Origin: Eurosta solidaginis
Taxonomy: Eukaryota > Arthropoda > Insecta > Diptera > Tephritidae
Length of the DNA: 64,000 bases
Assembly (NCBI RefSeq): GCF_040869045.1
Contig: NC_090322.1
Span: 177,396,672 to 177,460,671, forward strand
Reading direction: 5' to 3'
The position numbers were made by a program, and so were the translations under genes. Positions within the stretch are counted from its first letter, which is position 1; every line of letters starts with the position of its first letter. The notes beneath the pieces are model-generated. The model worked only from the letters and a program-made list of their open reading frames with translations, did no database searches and had not been told where the DNA came from. Shown here one piece after another: positions 33,763-45,617 of the stretch.

Positions 33763-34579
33763 TTTTATACCTTTCATGAAAATGAAATGGTATATTAATT
33801 TTGTCACGTATCTCAAAAATTGTAAGTCCTTAAAGGAAAAGATATAGACCCACCAAAAAGTATACCGAAATGATCAGGATGAAGAGCTGAGTTGATTTAG
33901 CCATGTCTGTCTTTTTTTTTTTTTTCTTTTTTTTGTATGCAAACTAGTCCTTCAGTTTTGGAGATATCTTGATAAAACTTGATGAGCTGGTGTATTTAGG
34001 TGTCCGATTAGACATTTGTCGGAACCAGCCGGACTATAGCATATATCCCCCTTACAACCGATTTTTCAAAAAAGAGGATTTTTGTCACATCTTCCTCAAT
34101 TTATCAGATTGAAGCCTCAAATATGGTTTTGTATATTGTACATATTATTGTCTGTAAAAATGAATGAGATCGGTCGTATATATAGCATATATCACCCACT
34201 ACCGATTGTTTAAATAAGAAGCTTTTCGTAATTACTGCCCCATTTTAACAGCTAGAACCTTCAAATTTCACCGAATGCTCACGTATAGGGCAGTCATTGT
34301 TGTCTGAAAAAATTGTATAGATCGATGGTATATAATATATATATCTCATACAATCGACTGTTCATATGAGAAACTTTTCGCAATTTCTGAACAAAAAACG
34401 TAAAACTTTGCATCCTCACAAAAAGTACCTACTTATTTTTATACTCAGTTGAGCAGAGCTCACAGAGTATATTAAGTTTGATTGGATAACGGTTGGTTGT
34501 ACATATATAAAGGAATCGAGATAGATATAGACTTCCATATATCAAAATAATCAGGATCGAAAAAAAATTTGATTGAGCC

Positions 34580-34616
34580 ATGTCCGTCCGTCCGTCCGTC
34601 CGTCCGTCCGTCCGTT
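34580..34616 (+). repeat. (GTCC)n microsatellite
   Basis: About eight GTCC units following CAT in the Rep-B block AGCCATGTCCGTCC; the same tetranucleotide tract occurs in shorter, degenerate form in Rep-A copies (29060, 42340, 47035). Confidence 0.9.
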
Positions 34617-35859
34617 AACACGATAACTTGAGTAAATTTTGAGGTATCTTGATGAAATTTGGTATGTAGGTTCCTGAGCACTCATCTCAGATCGCTATTT
34701 AAAATGAACGATATCGGACTATAACCACGCCCACTTTTTCGATATCGAAAATTTCGAAAAACCGAAAAAGTGCGATAATTCATTACAAAAGACAGATAAA
34801 GCAACGAAACTTGGTAGATGGGTTGACGTTATGACGCAGAATAGAAAATTAGTAAGATTTTGGACAATGGGCGTGGCACCGCCCACTTTTACAAGAAGGT
34901 AATTTAAAAGTTTTGCAAGCTGTAATTTGGCAGTCGTTGAAGATATCATGATGAAGTTTGGCAGGAACGTTACTACTATTACTCTATATGTGCTAAATAA
35001 AAATTAGCAAAATTGGATGAAGAACACAACCACTTTTTAAAAAAAAATTTTTTTTAATTCAAATTTTAACAAAAAATTTAATATCTTTACTGTATATAAG
35101 TAAATTAAGTCAAAATTCAACTCCAGTAATAATATGATGCAACAAAAGACAAAAATAAAAGAAAATTTCAAAATGGGCGTGGCTCCGCCCATTTTCATTT
35201 AGTTTTTCTAGAATACTTTTATTGCCATAAGTCGAACAAAAATTTACCAATCCTTCTCAAATTTGGTAGGAGCATAGATTCTATGACGGTAACTGTTCTC
35301 TGTGAAAATGGGCGAAATCGGTGGAAGCCACGCCCAGTTTTTATACACAGTCCACCGTCTGTCCTTCCGCTCGGCCGTTAACACAATAACTTGAGCAAAA
35401 TCCGATATATCTTTACTAAACTTAGCCCACGTACTTACCTGAACTCACTTTTTCTTGGTATAAAAAATGGGCGAAATCTGACCATAACCACGCCCACTTT
35501 ATCGATATCGAAAATTACGAAAAATGAAAAAAATGCCATAATTCTATACCAAATACGAAAAAAGGGATGAAACATGGTAACTGGATTGGTTTATTGACGC
35601 AAAATATAACTTTGGAAAAAACTTTGTAAAATGGGTGTGACACCTACCATATTAAGTAGAAGAAAATGAAAAAGTTCTACAAGGCGAAATCAACAGCCCT
35701 TGGAATCTTGGCAGGAATACTGTTAGTGTTATTGAATATATAAATAAATTAGCAGTACCCGACAGATGATTTTCTGGATCACCTGGTCCACATTTTGGTC
35801 GATATCGCGAGAACGCCTTCACATATACATCTAAGGGCCACTCGCTTTTAAAACCCTGA

Positions 35860-37975
35860 TTAATACCTTTAATTTGATATCCATATCGTACAAAAACATA
35901 CCAGAGTCACCCCTGTCCCACCCTAATGGCGATATCTAAAAAAAAAGGCGTCCACCTATAGACCTAATGCCCACTCCCTCTTAAAATGCTCAGTAACACC
36001 TTTCGTTTGATACCCATATCGTACAAACATTCTAGAGTCAACCCTGGCCCACCCTAATGGCGATATCTCGAAAAGGCGTCCACCTATAGACCTAGTGTCC
36101 GCTCCCTCTTAAAATGCTCAGTAACAACTTTCGTTTGATACCCATATCGTACAAACATTCTAGAGTCACCCCTGGCCCACCCTTAAGACGATATCTCGAA
36201 AAGGCGTCCACCTATAGACTTAATGTCCACTCCCTCTTAAAATGCTCAGTAACACCTTTCGTTTGATACCCATATCGTACAAACATTCTAGAGTCACCCC
36301 TGGCCCACCCTAATGACGATATCTCGAAAAGGCGTCCACCTATAGACCTAATGCCCACTCCCTCTTAAAATGCTCAGTAACACCTTTCGTTTGATACCCA
36401 TATCGTACAAACATTCTAGAGTCACACCTGGCCCACCCTAATGGCGATATCTCGAAAAGGCGTACACCTATAGACCTAATGCCCACTCCCTCTTAAAATG
36501 CTCAGTAACACCTTTCGTTTGATACCCATACCGTACAAACATTCTAGAGTCACCCTTGGTCCACCTTTATGGCGATATCTCGAAAAGGCGTCCACCGATA
36601 GAACTAATGATTACTCCCTTTTAAAATACTCATTACCACCTTTCATTTGATACCCATATCGTACAAACACATTCTAGAGTCACCCTGGCCCACCCTAATG
36701 GCGATATCTCGAAAAGGCGTCCACCTATAGACCTAATGCCCCCTTCCTCTTAAAATGCTCAGTAACACCTTTCGTTTGATACCCATATCGTACAAACATT
36801 CTAGAGTCACCCTTGGTCCACCTTTATGGCGATATCTCGAAAAGGCGTCCACCTATAGAACTAAGGATTACTCGCTTTTAAAATACTCCTTACCACCTTT
36901 CATTTGATACCCATATCGTACAAACACATTCTAGAGTCACCCCTGACCCACCCTAATGGCGATATCTCGAAAAGGCGTCCACCTATAGACCTAATGAGCA
37001 CTCCCTCTTAAGATGCTCAGTAACACCTTTCGTTTGATACCCATATCGTACAAACATTCTAGAGTCACCCCTGGCCCACCCTAATGGCGATATCTCGAAA
37101 GGGCGTCCACCTATAGACCTAATGCCCACTCCCTCTTAAAATGCTCAGTAACACCTTTCGTTTGATGCACATATCGTACAAACACATTCTAGAGTCACCC
37201 CTGGCCCATCCTAAAGACGATATATCGAAAAGGCGTCCACCTATAGACCTCATGCCCACTCCCTCTTAAAATGCTCAGTAACACCTCTCGTTTGATACGC
37301 ATACCGTACAAACATTCTAGAGTCACCCCTGGCCCACCCTAATGGCGATATCTCGAAAAGGCGTCCACCTATAGACCTAATGCCCACTCCCTCTTAAAAT
37401 GCTCAGTAACACCTTTCATTTGATTCCCATATCGTACAAACACATTCTAGAGACACCCCTGGTCCACCTTTATGGCGATATCTCGAAACGGCGTCCACCT
37501 ATGGAACTAAGGATCACTCGTTTTCAAAATACTCATTAACAGCTTTCATTTGATACCCATATCGTACAAACATATTCTAGAGTCACCCCTGGTCCACCTT
37601 TATGGCGATTTCTCGAAAAGGCGTTCACCTATAGAACTAAAGCCCATTCCCTTTTAAAATACTCATTACTACCTTTCATTTGATACCCATATCGTACAAA
37701 CACATTATAGAATCACCCCTGGTCCACCTTAATGGGAACATCTCGAAAAGGCGTCCACCGATAGACCTAAGGCCCACTCCCTCTTAAAATGCTCAGTAAC
37801 ACCTTTCATTTGATACCCATATCGTACAAACAAATTCTAGAGTCAGCCCTGGTCCACCTTTATGGCGATATCCCTAAATGGCGTTCATCCATAGAACTAT
37901 GGCCTACTCTCTCTTAAAATACTCTTTAATACCTTTCATTTGATACACATGTTATACAACCACATTCCAGGGTTA
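35860..37975 (+). repeat. ~127-base tandem satellite, about 17 units, inside Rep-B
   Basis: Units recur at ~35875, 36006, 36132, 36259 and so on to 37937, spaced 126-131 bases. Each contains TTTGATACCCATATCGTACA, ATTCTAGAGTCACCCCTGG, GGCGATATCTCGAAAAGGCG and TCTTAAAATGCTCAGTAAC. Central units are the most alike; both edges are more diverged, as expected if unequal exchange homogenises the middle. Non-coding. Confidence 0.93.
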
Positions 37976-38452
37976 CCCCAGATTGATTTTCCTTATTTTG
38001 TCTCCATAGCTCTCAACTGAGTATGTTATGTTCGGTTACACCCGAACTTAGCCTTCCTTACTTGTTTATTTTATATTTATATCTTAAAAATCGCTTAGGT
38101 ATGTACATCTGTTCGCTATATATTTCATATCTTATACAGTCGATTATAATCGATTATAATAATTATTTGGATATTACGAATGGGATAAGATTACTGTTGA
38201 GCCCCATTCATGAAAGGTAAGAAGTCTTAGGCAGAGCCGAGGACAGTCCCGTCCTTACTTGTTTTTTTTTTTTATATGCTACAGGATTTTTATTTTTTGT
38301 AAGAATTATTAAAAATTTGGGTGTGTGCCTAGTACTCGGAAGCTTTAATTCCCAAATTAGCGGTGTACGTTTAGAAAACGCATGTTTTTAAATTAGACTA
38401 TATCTCACCCAGTGGTAAAAGTGAAAGTACAATAGAGATGACTTTACCAGAA

Positions 38453-38826
38453 TAGTGGCGTAGTGAGGGGGGGGGGGGGGGAGGCAAGGGGGGCAATTTG
38501 CCCCGGGCGCTACTCACAGGGGGCGACAAATGGTCCGCAAAGCAGACCTTCCTGGATAATTTGTATTTTTATTATAACTCATATCTGGAAAATATTGATT
38601 TCTGGAAAAAATTTTCTATACTAAAAAATGCATGCATATATCCGGAACACTTGCGACAGGTTGTGGAGTAATTGAAAGCATATATATTTTTTTCTCACGT
38701 TCAACGTTACGATGGGAATTATTAAAAAATGCTTTAACAAAAACTGTCAAACATGAATCAGAAACAGGATGAAGCGCCAGAAAATATGTTTCCCCGGACG
38801 CAAGAAAACCTCACTACGCCATTGCG
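38453..38826. mobile_element. hAT-like MITE
   Basis: Inverted ends AGTGGCGTAGTGAGG and CCTCACTACGCCATTG (about 13-14 matching bases). A run of ~15 G at 38467-38481 follows the left end. CA(G/A)TGGCGTAGTG ends are typical of hAT-derived elements. No 8-bp duplication is readable and there is no coding frame. Confidence 0.6.
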
Positions 38827-39183
38827 ATAACTCATCAATAACAAACCGTGAACACTTAGATGGCAACTTGAAAATACGCCGTCCGTTTTCCGTATTGACT
38901 TCGGTTTTGGTTTCAGTTTGACTTTTTATCTTTTCTTTCCACACCCTTTTTTTTCCTTTCCTTTCGTTACGTGCCTTTTCTGACCTCCATCAAAATGTGA
39001 GTGACTTTTAAATACTAGATTTCTTCTCGTTTTATTTGAATACAAATTTAGCGCCAAATCTCAATGGTGGAAATTTAAATAATTTTTCAGATATTTTTAT
39101 CTCTTATGAAACGAGCTGATTAAAAGGGAATAGGACTTCAAGATACAGGGTCAAAAAAAAAAATTAAAAATTATATAAAATAA
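38827..39183. other. Unassigned stretch
   Basis: No recognisable gene or repeat; includes a pyrimidine-rich tract at ~38930-38965. Confidence 0.45.
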
Positions 39184-39448
39184 AACAAGTCAGGGCGGGA
39201 CCTTTCATGAATGGGGCTGAACAATAATCTTATCCCATTCGTAATATCCAAAATTGAAATTTGAAGCTACTATCTGTTAAAATAGGGCAGTGATTACGAA
39301 AAGCTTTTTATCCGAACAATCGGTTGTGGGGGATATATGCTATATATATGACCGATCCCATCAATTTTTTCAGACAACAATGTGCAATATACGAAAGCAT
39401 ATGGTGAAGTTTCAATCTGAAAAATCGGTTATATATCCCCCATATATA

Positions 39449-42210
39449 CAGGCCCGTCGAGAGGGGGGATTCCCCCCGGACCGGAGTTTCTCAGGCGGCC
39501 CGCGAATTAGGGGTACTAAAAAATTATTTTTAATTAAGGAGAGTCTTTAGTTGTTCCATGTGCAAATTTTAAGCCAAACTTCAAAAGCAACGAATATTGA
39601 TAACGATTTTTTGCCTGGGCCTGAGGAGACAATAAAAACATCAAACAAAAATGTATGTTTACATGAATCCGAAATCGTAAAGGTTTCGTGGTGACACTGA
39701 TGAAGGTTCATCTTCAAAAGGTCATCCAACAATACCACCAACTCTGTATCAAAGTCAAGATTATTTAAACGATTTCGATATCGGTACCGTGAATAATGAG
39801 TTTTTACGATCTAAAGAAGTCAACGAAATAATTCGTCGAGGTAATCAAAAGTGTCCTGTTATTTTTCCACGTGATTGTCATGACGAGGCATTTCCTACCT
39901 CGTTGTTAAACAGAATCTTGCCAAATGAAGAGAAAGTAGAGCGTGACTGGTTTGTGTGGAGTGCCAGTAGCAATTTCTTTGATTGCCTACCATGTCGTCT
40001 GTTAAGCACTAATACTTTAAATTGACCTAAAATTTGTTGTGCGGATATTCGAAATTCCAGGTATGGAAGAAGCTATACGATAAACTGTCATCACACGAAA
40101 ATACTCAAGATCACATTAAATGTTATATACAATGGCGATCTTCACAAAATCTAATTCAAAAGGAGGCTACAATTGATAAACTTATCAATGAATAGCTAAT
40201 CAGTGAAACTCAAAAGTGGAAAGAAATTTTATATAGAATTTTGGACACTCTTTTAGTTTTGGGTGAAACAGGTCTAGCTTTCAAGGTGAACGAAACGATG
40301 GACATTTTTTGGGCATCTATAATCTTATAAGCCATTATCATCCGATACTTATAGATCATTTGGAGAAAGCTAGGATTTCACAACAGCAGCACAAACGTTT
40401 ATAAGTTCATAATCTTTCCCTAGACATTCAGAACGAGTTTATAGAAATTTGTGCAAAGCACGTGAGGGAAACTATATTAGATCAAGGCAGGATCAAGGAT
40501 AGTATTTTGCTATTATCGTTAATGCTGTGCCTGATGCTAGTCACGTGGACTACGTTCATTTTTCGCTAACTCCATTTCAATTCGAAAGCAACAAATTTTA
40601 CAATTCAAGAACGGTTTTTGGCTTTCGTAAATTGTAACCAAAAAACTGGTCTGAAAATCGCTGATCTAATTTGTCATACTCTAGGCAAACATGAAATCCC
40701 ATTAAAAGATTGTCGTGCATAAGGGTTCGATAACGGCGCCAATATGAAAGGAGCTTACAACTGAGCACTACGTCACATTCTCGACAAAAACTCGAATGTG
40801 GATTACTCACCTTGTGCAACCCACAGTCTCAATTTATGTGGTGTTGATGCTGCAGAATGTTGTACGGCTGCAATTACTTTTTCGGAGTTATACAAAAATA
40901 TTTTACTATTTTCAGTAGCACTCCACAACGATGGAACTTCCTCAAAAAAATGTACCGAGCTCTCTTCATAGTCTTTCAGCCAAAAGCCAAATTTGACTGC
41001 GCAAGCATACGGCGATGTTACCGACATTCTCAAGTACATCAACCAGTTAGAACGTATCTTGCTGTCCTCAATTTGGTTCCAAATACTGACTACCCTTAAT
41101 GAAAGAAACGTGGTCCTTCAAGCTAGAGACGCCACCATAGATGTTGAGTTCCGACATCTAAATGCCTTACTAGCTGATTTGAAGTTGATCAGGAACCAAT
41201 GGGTAACAATTTTAAAAGAATGCAAAACAGTTGCTAATCAACTGAACATCTCGCCAATGTTTGCGGACATTTGAAAGAGAAAACCCAAAAGACGTTTTGA
41301 AGATAATGGAAATGAGATGATTACGGATGATTCAGAGTCTGATTCTAAAAACAACACATTCTTGGTGATCGTCGATTCGCTAATCACTGGCATTACTGAA
41401 CGATTTGAGAAAGTTGAGCGAGACGTTTTCCTTTTTGTGGCAATTTGAAGACAACTACGGTTCGGGCGAGCGTAGCAAAATTTGTCGAAAAATACAAGCC
41501 GGACATTTCTCAAAGCTTATTATGCGAAATAATTCACTTGAAACAAATTTACGAAGCAAATTTTGATAAAGATGTGTCACTATTGGAATTGCTAAATGCC
41601 ATCGACATATGTTCAAAATCTGTATACGATTTTCCCCAACATTTGCGTTGCTTTACGTATCTTTTGCACTATACCTGTCACTGTAGCTAGTGCAGAACGT
41701 TCCCTCAGCGTCCTTTCAAGAATAAAAAAATTTCATAGATCGTGTTCATCTCAACAGCCAGTTTCAGGACTTGCCACGCTTTATGTTGTATCCGTTTTAG
41801 CAAGACAGTTAAATTTTGATATTATTTTAAATAAATAAAAATTTTGCAGCGAAAAAATCAAGTAAAACCACTCTTTGATATCCGAACTTTCTATATTGAA
41901 TAATTAAAATTTATAATCATCATGAAATTTATCAGAAATTTATTAATATATTACCAAATAACTAGAACAGATTATTTGAAACAATATGTGGCCGTTAAAG
42001 GAGAATTTTATTTCTACGTTACAATAAAATAGTATAAATAGTAAATATTCTGTGATAATTTAATTGTCAGCTCTTAGTCCAAAAATCATTTAGTTGATGT
42101 GGCAAACATTTTTTTTTTTATGTAATCCATCAATAATGATTCATCAATGAGACGTCATTAATTCAAGCTAATCAAATGTATTAGTAGATTTTTTATAGGC
42201 GGCCCGAAAA
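39449..42210 (+). mobile_element. hAT (ZMYM/TTF-type) DNA transposon, decayed
   Basis: Begins CAGGCCCGTCGAGAGGGGGG at the break in Rep-A; the host Rep-A sequence resumes by 42211. An AGGCGGCCCG word occurs near both ends (39492 and 42197), but in the same orientation, so the right terminus looks rearranged and the exact end and target duplication are unresolved. It encloses a transposase pseudogene (39690-41838). Confidence 0.7.
39690..41838 (+). pseudogene. hAT-family transposase with TTF-type zinc finger, disrupted
   Basis: Recognisable across several frames. A TTF zinc-finger remnant reads ERDWFVWSASSNFFDCLPCRLL (~39935-40005). A catalytic-core block AIIVNAVPDASHVDYVHF (~40510-40565) corresponds to the usual IxxDxTPDxSH with Asp replaced by Asn. 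GFDNGANMKGAYN (~40727-40762) and CATHSLNLCGVDA (~40812-40855) follow. The hAT C-terminal dimerisation region ends with TVASAERSLSVLSRIKKFHRS and VSGLATLYV (~41680-41795). At least several in-frame stops and frameshifts separate these blocks, so no active enzyme is made. Role when intact: excision and insertion of the element by a DDE-type mechanism. Confidence 0.85.
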
Positions 42211-42487
42211 TGCTGTAGTGGTCCGATCCGGCCGGTTCCGACAAATGTCTAATCGAACAACTAAATGTACCCGCTCACCAAATTTTGTTATGATATCTCA
42301 AAAACTTAGGGACTAGTTTGCATACAAACAGACAGAAAGACAGACGGACATGGCTAAATCAACTCAGCTCTTCATCCTGATCATTTCGGTATACTTATTT
42401 GTGGGTCTATCTATTTTCCTTTAAGGACTTACAATTTTGAGATTCGTGGCGAAGTTAATATACCATTTTATTTTATTGAAAGTATAA

Positions 42488-43315
42488 TGAATGTGTGGGT
42501 GGAAGTTGGGGAGAGGGAATAGGCAAAATACAGGAATAGAAAAGAAAAATTTAATGTATAGAAGTAGGAGGGGAGGAAAGGGAAGGACCATTTTTCAAAT
42601 ATAGCCATAGCCATGCGCTAGTTTTATATGGTAAAAGTGGCCATGGTTACTTTCTGCTCGAAACCTTTGCGAGGCTGATAGATGTGTATATAAAGTTCAA
42701 AATGGATGAAAAATTGTTCGCCACAATACAACATGCATACACCAAAAGCAAGTCGGTAGATAGGGCACAGGACAGTAGGGTGGTTATAAACATATGGAAA
42801 GCCTTGAAATATAAGGAGTACGTCTTTGCATTTAGACATTCTCGGGGCTCTCAACAATTCTATAAACGGGCGATAATGAATGGTCTTAATTAAATTGAAG
42901 TACATGCAGCCCCAACCAGATAGATTGGCTGCATGATAAGTGTATGAAGCCACGAAATCAGTGGACAGAGGCACGAAACTGGTTATCAACCAACCGCTCA
43001 GGCGGTTCGACGAGTGACCCGTCAAATTTACGGCGTACGCATATAACGTAGCAGTTGTTATAAGTGGAAAATGCTTTTCAACAGCAAACTCTTTGATGGA
43101 TCGCGTGCTTCCAGATTTTAATACCTGACCATCTTAAGGCACGTTCACCATCACCGAGTAGAAGATGGATATAGCCATCTTCACTAAGATGTATAAGGTT
43201 CCAAGTTGGAGCAGGCTTGTGTACATATGTTTTATAGTCGTTTAAATTTCTGAACCGACCTCGATGCAATTTTCACACTCGATTAAGCCACAATCCCTTA
43301 TTATTTGAAGCAGTT
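42488..43315. other. Unassigned stretch
   Basis: Open frames at 42624-43025 (minus) and 42684-42893 (plus) overlap each other and show no domain I recognise. No repeat family identified. Confidence 0.4.
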
Positions 43316-44380
43316 TATGGAGAAGTAACGCTGCAGGAGAAACCTTGTACAAAATATCTAGGAACCATTCTAGACAGTAAGTTGCCATGGAGCCTCAAGC
43401 GTAGTGGAAGAAGGCCTCGATGGCATTTTATGCATGTTATGGAATGCTGGGTTGTACGTGGGGTCCATCACCTTTTCTCTCTTGTATTAGGACTTACAGC
43501 GATTGTAAAGCCTATCCTATACTATGGCGTCCTTTTTCTGTGGACAGCCACACAAAAGAGAACCTCAAAAAACTAAAGGGGTATGTAGTCTATCTATGCT
43601 TAGCTCTACGGAAGCCCTGAAAACGACCCCCATGGCTGCACTGTAGGCCATCTTGCAGCGAGACTCAAAGTCTCGTGTACACGCCACGTGTACACCGATG
43701 ACTCCAAAGTAATGGAACGAGTACTGATTCGAAAATAAATGGATCCAACAAACTGCCAGATCACTGTTGTGTTTTTCAGAAGGAATAACCGCGACATTTT
43801 TTATATTGACAGCTGAGCAGCAATTAAGACAATATTCTCGCATAGCTTAACATATAGAAGTATGTTAGATCATAAGCTGTCCCTGGAATTCGAATAAAGT
43901 GGGGCCAACATCTATATGGATCCAGGATATACGGGAATGAGAAAGCTATGTGTGCTATGTGTACTACCTAGGAAGGGCGCATTCCTCGAAGCTTGTACCG
44001 GAGACATCCCAAGAAAATTAGAGAGATTAAGAGAAGGCAAGAGTTGCAGATGATCCACGAATGTTAAGTGTCGAAATCCATGTAAAGGTCATACAATTTT
44101 AGACTAACAATGTTACTTCTATTATTAAAAAGAGAGGACTGTATACTCATGACGGGTATTCTGACTGAACACTGCCTTCTGGCGTCAATGCCTTTAAGGC
44201 TTGGTCAGTAATATCAAATGTAGGATGTGCAGTTTGGAGAAAGAAGCGATCGAGCACGTTCTGTGCTCGCGCCCTGCGCCTGCAAATCTAAGACTAAAGC
44301 TATAAGCAGTGATGCTATCATAAATAGAAGCAACAAGTGAGATAGATCGTAGCAAAGCAAAGTTTTTTCAATAAAAAAAA
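43316..44380 (+). mobile_element. Jockey/R1-type non-LTR retrotransposon, 3' half, decayed
   Basis: In order: CTKYLGTILDSKLPWSLK (~43345-43395), AIVKPILYYGVLF and TATQKRTSKN (~43497-43570), a block matching the usual ALRTTPxAAL (here EALKTTPMAAL, ~43608-43640), RNase H relics to ~44050, then ILTEHCLLASMPLRLG with a Cys-containing tail (~44155-44290). Frameshifts and stops throughout. Very similar in its last part to 14742-15056, so the same family. Confidence 0.75.
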
Positions 44381-44389
44381 ATGTTTTTA

Positions 44390-44596
44390 CTATGCGGGGT
44401 AACCCCTCGGCAGTGATTTAAAAAACACTCTGAGTGTATTTCTGCCATGAAACTCTACTCAGTGAAAATTACTTGCAGATTCCATTCGTAATTGGCATAA
44501 AACATGTAGCTTTTGTCCCGCCAATTCGTAGGAAAAACTTAAAGGAAGACGAAGCAAATCGAAAGAGAAGCTCGGCCTAAATTCTTCGGAGGTACT
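44390..44596 (+). repeat. tRNA-derived SINE copy 3 (5'-truncated)
   Basis: Body only, from GCGGGGTAACCCCTCGGCAGTG through ACTCTGAGTGTATTTCTGCCATGA, TGTCCCGCCAATT and AGAGAAGCTCGGCCTAAATT.TTCGGAGGT. The tRNA-like head is absent. It is sandwiched between two non-LTR 3' ends. Confidence 0.8.
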
Positions 44597-44935
44597 TAAA
44601 AGGGGTGACTGGGGGCTCATGATGTGCATCCTTACTGGACACTGCCTTCTGGAAACACATGCTCTCCAATTATTCCTCGTCAATGATAGTAGATGTAGGA
44701 AGTGCAAGTTGCAGAAGGAAATAATAAAGTATGTTCTGTGAGCGTGTCCTACGCCCACCAGGTTAACACTTTTGTTTTTAGGAGTAACACCAACGTCATA
44801 TCAAGAAGAATAGAGTCTAGTGCTCACCTCGAGAACGAAGCTATTTTATAACACAGGTCCTGTCAAACTTCTGGACACTATAGACACATTCAATCTATGT
44901 GGGGTCCGGCCAGTTCAATCTAACCTAAGCTGTAT
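44597..44935 (+). mobile_element. Second non-LTR 3' end (C-terminal Cys/His tail)
   Basis: Reads LTGHCLLETHALQLFLVNDSRCRKC and then IIKYVL*ACPTPTRL, the conserved end of Jockey/R1-type pol (LTGHxxLxxH...CxxC...C). Then a 3' UTR ending near TGGGGTCCGGCCAGTTCAATCTAACCTAA, similar to the tail at 15010-15056. 5'-truncated. Confidence 0.75.
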
Positions 44936-45285
44936 ACAGCTGAATATACTTAATAACAAAAATTAAAGAACACTGTAAAAAAAGTATTAATTTTTCTGTG
45001 AACAAGAAATAATGTTATGTGTATTCAAATAAAAATGTGTCATTTAGGAGAATTTCTATCTCAAGAAGGCGCTGCCGCGCGTTCTTCAAGGTCAAATGGT
45101 TTGAGATTTTTTCAAGAATTAAAAAAAAAAAGTGAATCACAGTCATATACCTGCTGAAAAACTAAGTGTGTGAATAATATGGCCCACGGGGGGTTCCCCT
45201 CTTGGGGATAACAGGTTCTCCCTGTTATCCTGAAGTCCAAAAAATAAGAGGAAAAATACTCTAAACTTAGTGGACCATGCCTCCA
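44936..45285. other. Unassigned stretch
   Basis: No gene. Contains a short palindrome-rich segment (GATAACAGG...CCTGTTATC, 45208-45232). Confidence 0.45.
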
Positions 45286-45617
45286 CATTAAAAATAAAAA
45301 TAAATGTAGGCGCGATAACCTCCGAAGAGATTTTAGGCCGAGCTTCTCTTCCAATTTGCGTCCTGCACTTTTTTAATTTTTCCTACAAATTGGCGGGACG
45401 GGACCTACTTGTTTTTACCTGAGAGCTTTTCATGGCAGAAATACACTCGGAGTGCTTGCCAAACCCTGTCGAGGAGCGACCCCGCTTAGACAAATTTTCT
45501 TCTAATTGAAAAACCTTATTTCTAAAATTTTTATGTTACTTTGCCCGGGGCGCGAGCCCAGGATCTTCGGTGTGGTAGGTGGAGCACGCTACGATCAGAC
45601 CACGTTGGCCGCCTCCA
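45286..45617 (-). repeat. tRNA-derived SINE copy 4 (most complete)
   Basis: Minus strand, 5' end GGCGGCCAACGTGGTCTGATC at ~45617, A-box-like TAGCGTGCTCC, B-box position (GGGCTCGCGCCCCGG, mutated), then the body (AAATTTTAGAAATAAGG, GCGGGGTCGC, AGTGTATTTCTGCCATGAAAAGC, CCCGTCCCGCCAATTTG, AGAGAAGCTCGGCC, CTCTTCGGAGGTTATCGCGCC) and an AT-rich tail (TACATTTATTTTTATTTTT). About 330 bases. This copy defines the family; the head resembles a tRNA with spaced A and B boxes. Confidence 0.85.

Larger units (their letters stand above)
34439..38066 (+). mobile_element. Rep-B dispersed element with internal satellite
   Basis: Starts TATACTCAGTTGAGCAGAGC, includes GAGCCATGTCCGTCCGTCCG, repeated CCACGCCCACTTT and GGGCGTGGC blocks and a tandem ~127-base array, and ends CTCAACTGAGTATGTTATG... 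CCTTCCTTACTTGTT. Start (CTCAGTTGAG) and end (CTCAACTGAG) are complementary, and the terminal TTACTTGTT is shared with Rep-A, suggesting the two families use the same mobilisation machinery. No coding frame. AT-rich flanks hide any target duplication (TTATTTTTA-like on both sides). Confidence 0.75.
33763..38264 (+). mobile_element. Rep-A dispersed element, copy 2, interrupted by Rep-B
   Basis: 5' part 33763-~34438 (ACCTTTCATGAAAATGAAATGG start) and 3' part ~38067-38264 (CCATTCATGAAAGGTAAGAAG, GGACAGTCCCGTCCTTACTTGTT end). Between them lies the Rep-B element 34439-38066. The start (ACCTTTCATGAA) and end (TTCATGAAAGGT) are complementary. A poly-T run replaces part of the usual GTCCGTCTG region at ~33910. 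Confidence 0.8.
39184..42487 (-). mobile_element. Rep-A dispersed element, copy 3 (minus), interrupted by a hAT element
   Basis: Starts AACAAGTCAGGGCGGGACCTTTCATGAATGGGG (the reverse of a Rep-A 3' end) and finishes with GGTATATTAACTTC... reversed at ~42430-42487. The element is split at 39449 and resumes at ~42211 with GTGGTCCGATCCGGCCGGTTCCGAC, exactly the block expected next in Rep-A. Confidence 0.8.

Noticed and set aside
35860..37975. Regularly spaced repeats that might suggest a CRISPR array
   Set aside because: Units are ~127 bases head to tail without unique spacers of 30-40 bases, in a eukaryotic genome; it is a satellite.
42624..43025. 133-residue minus-strand open frame
   Set aside because: Overlaps another frame on the opposite strand; no motif; neighbourhood is transposon debris.
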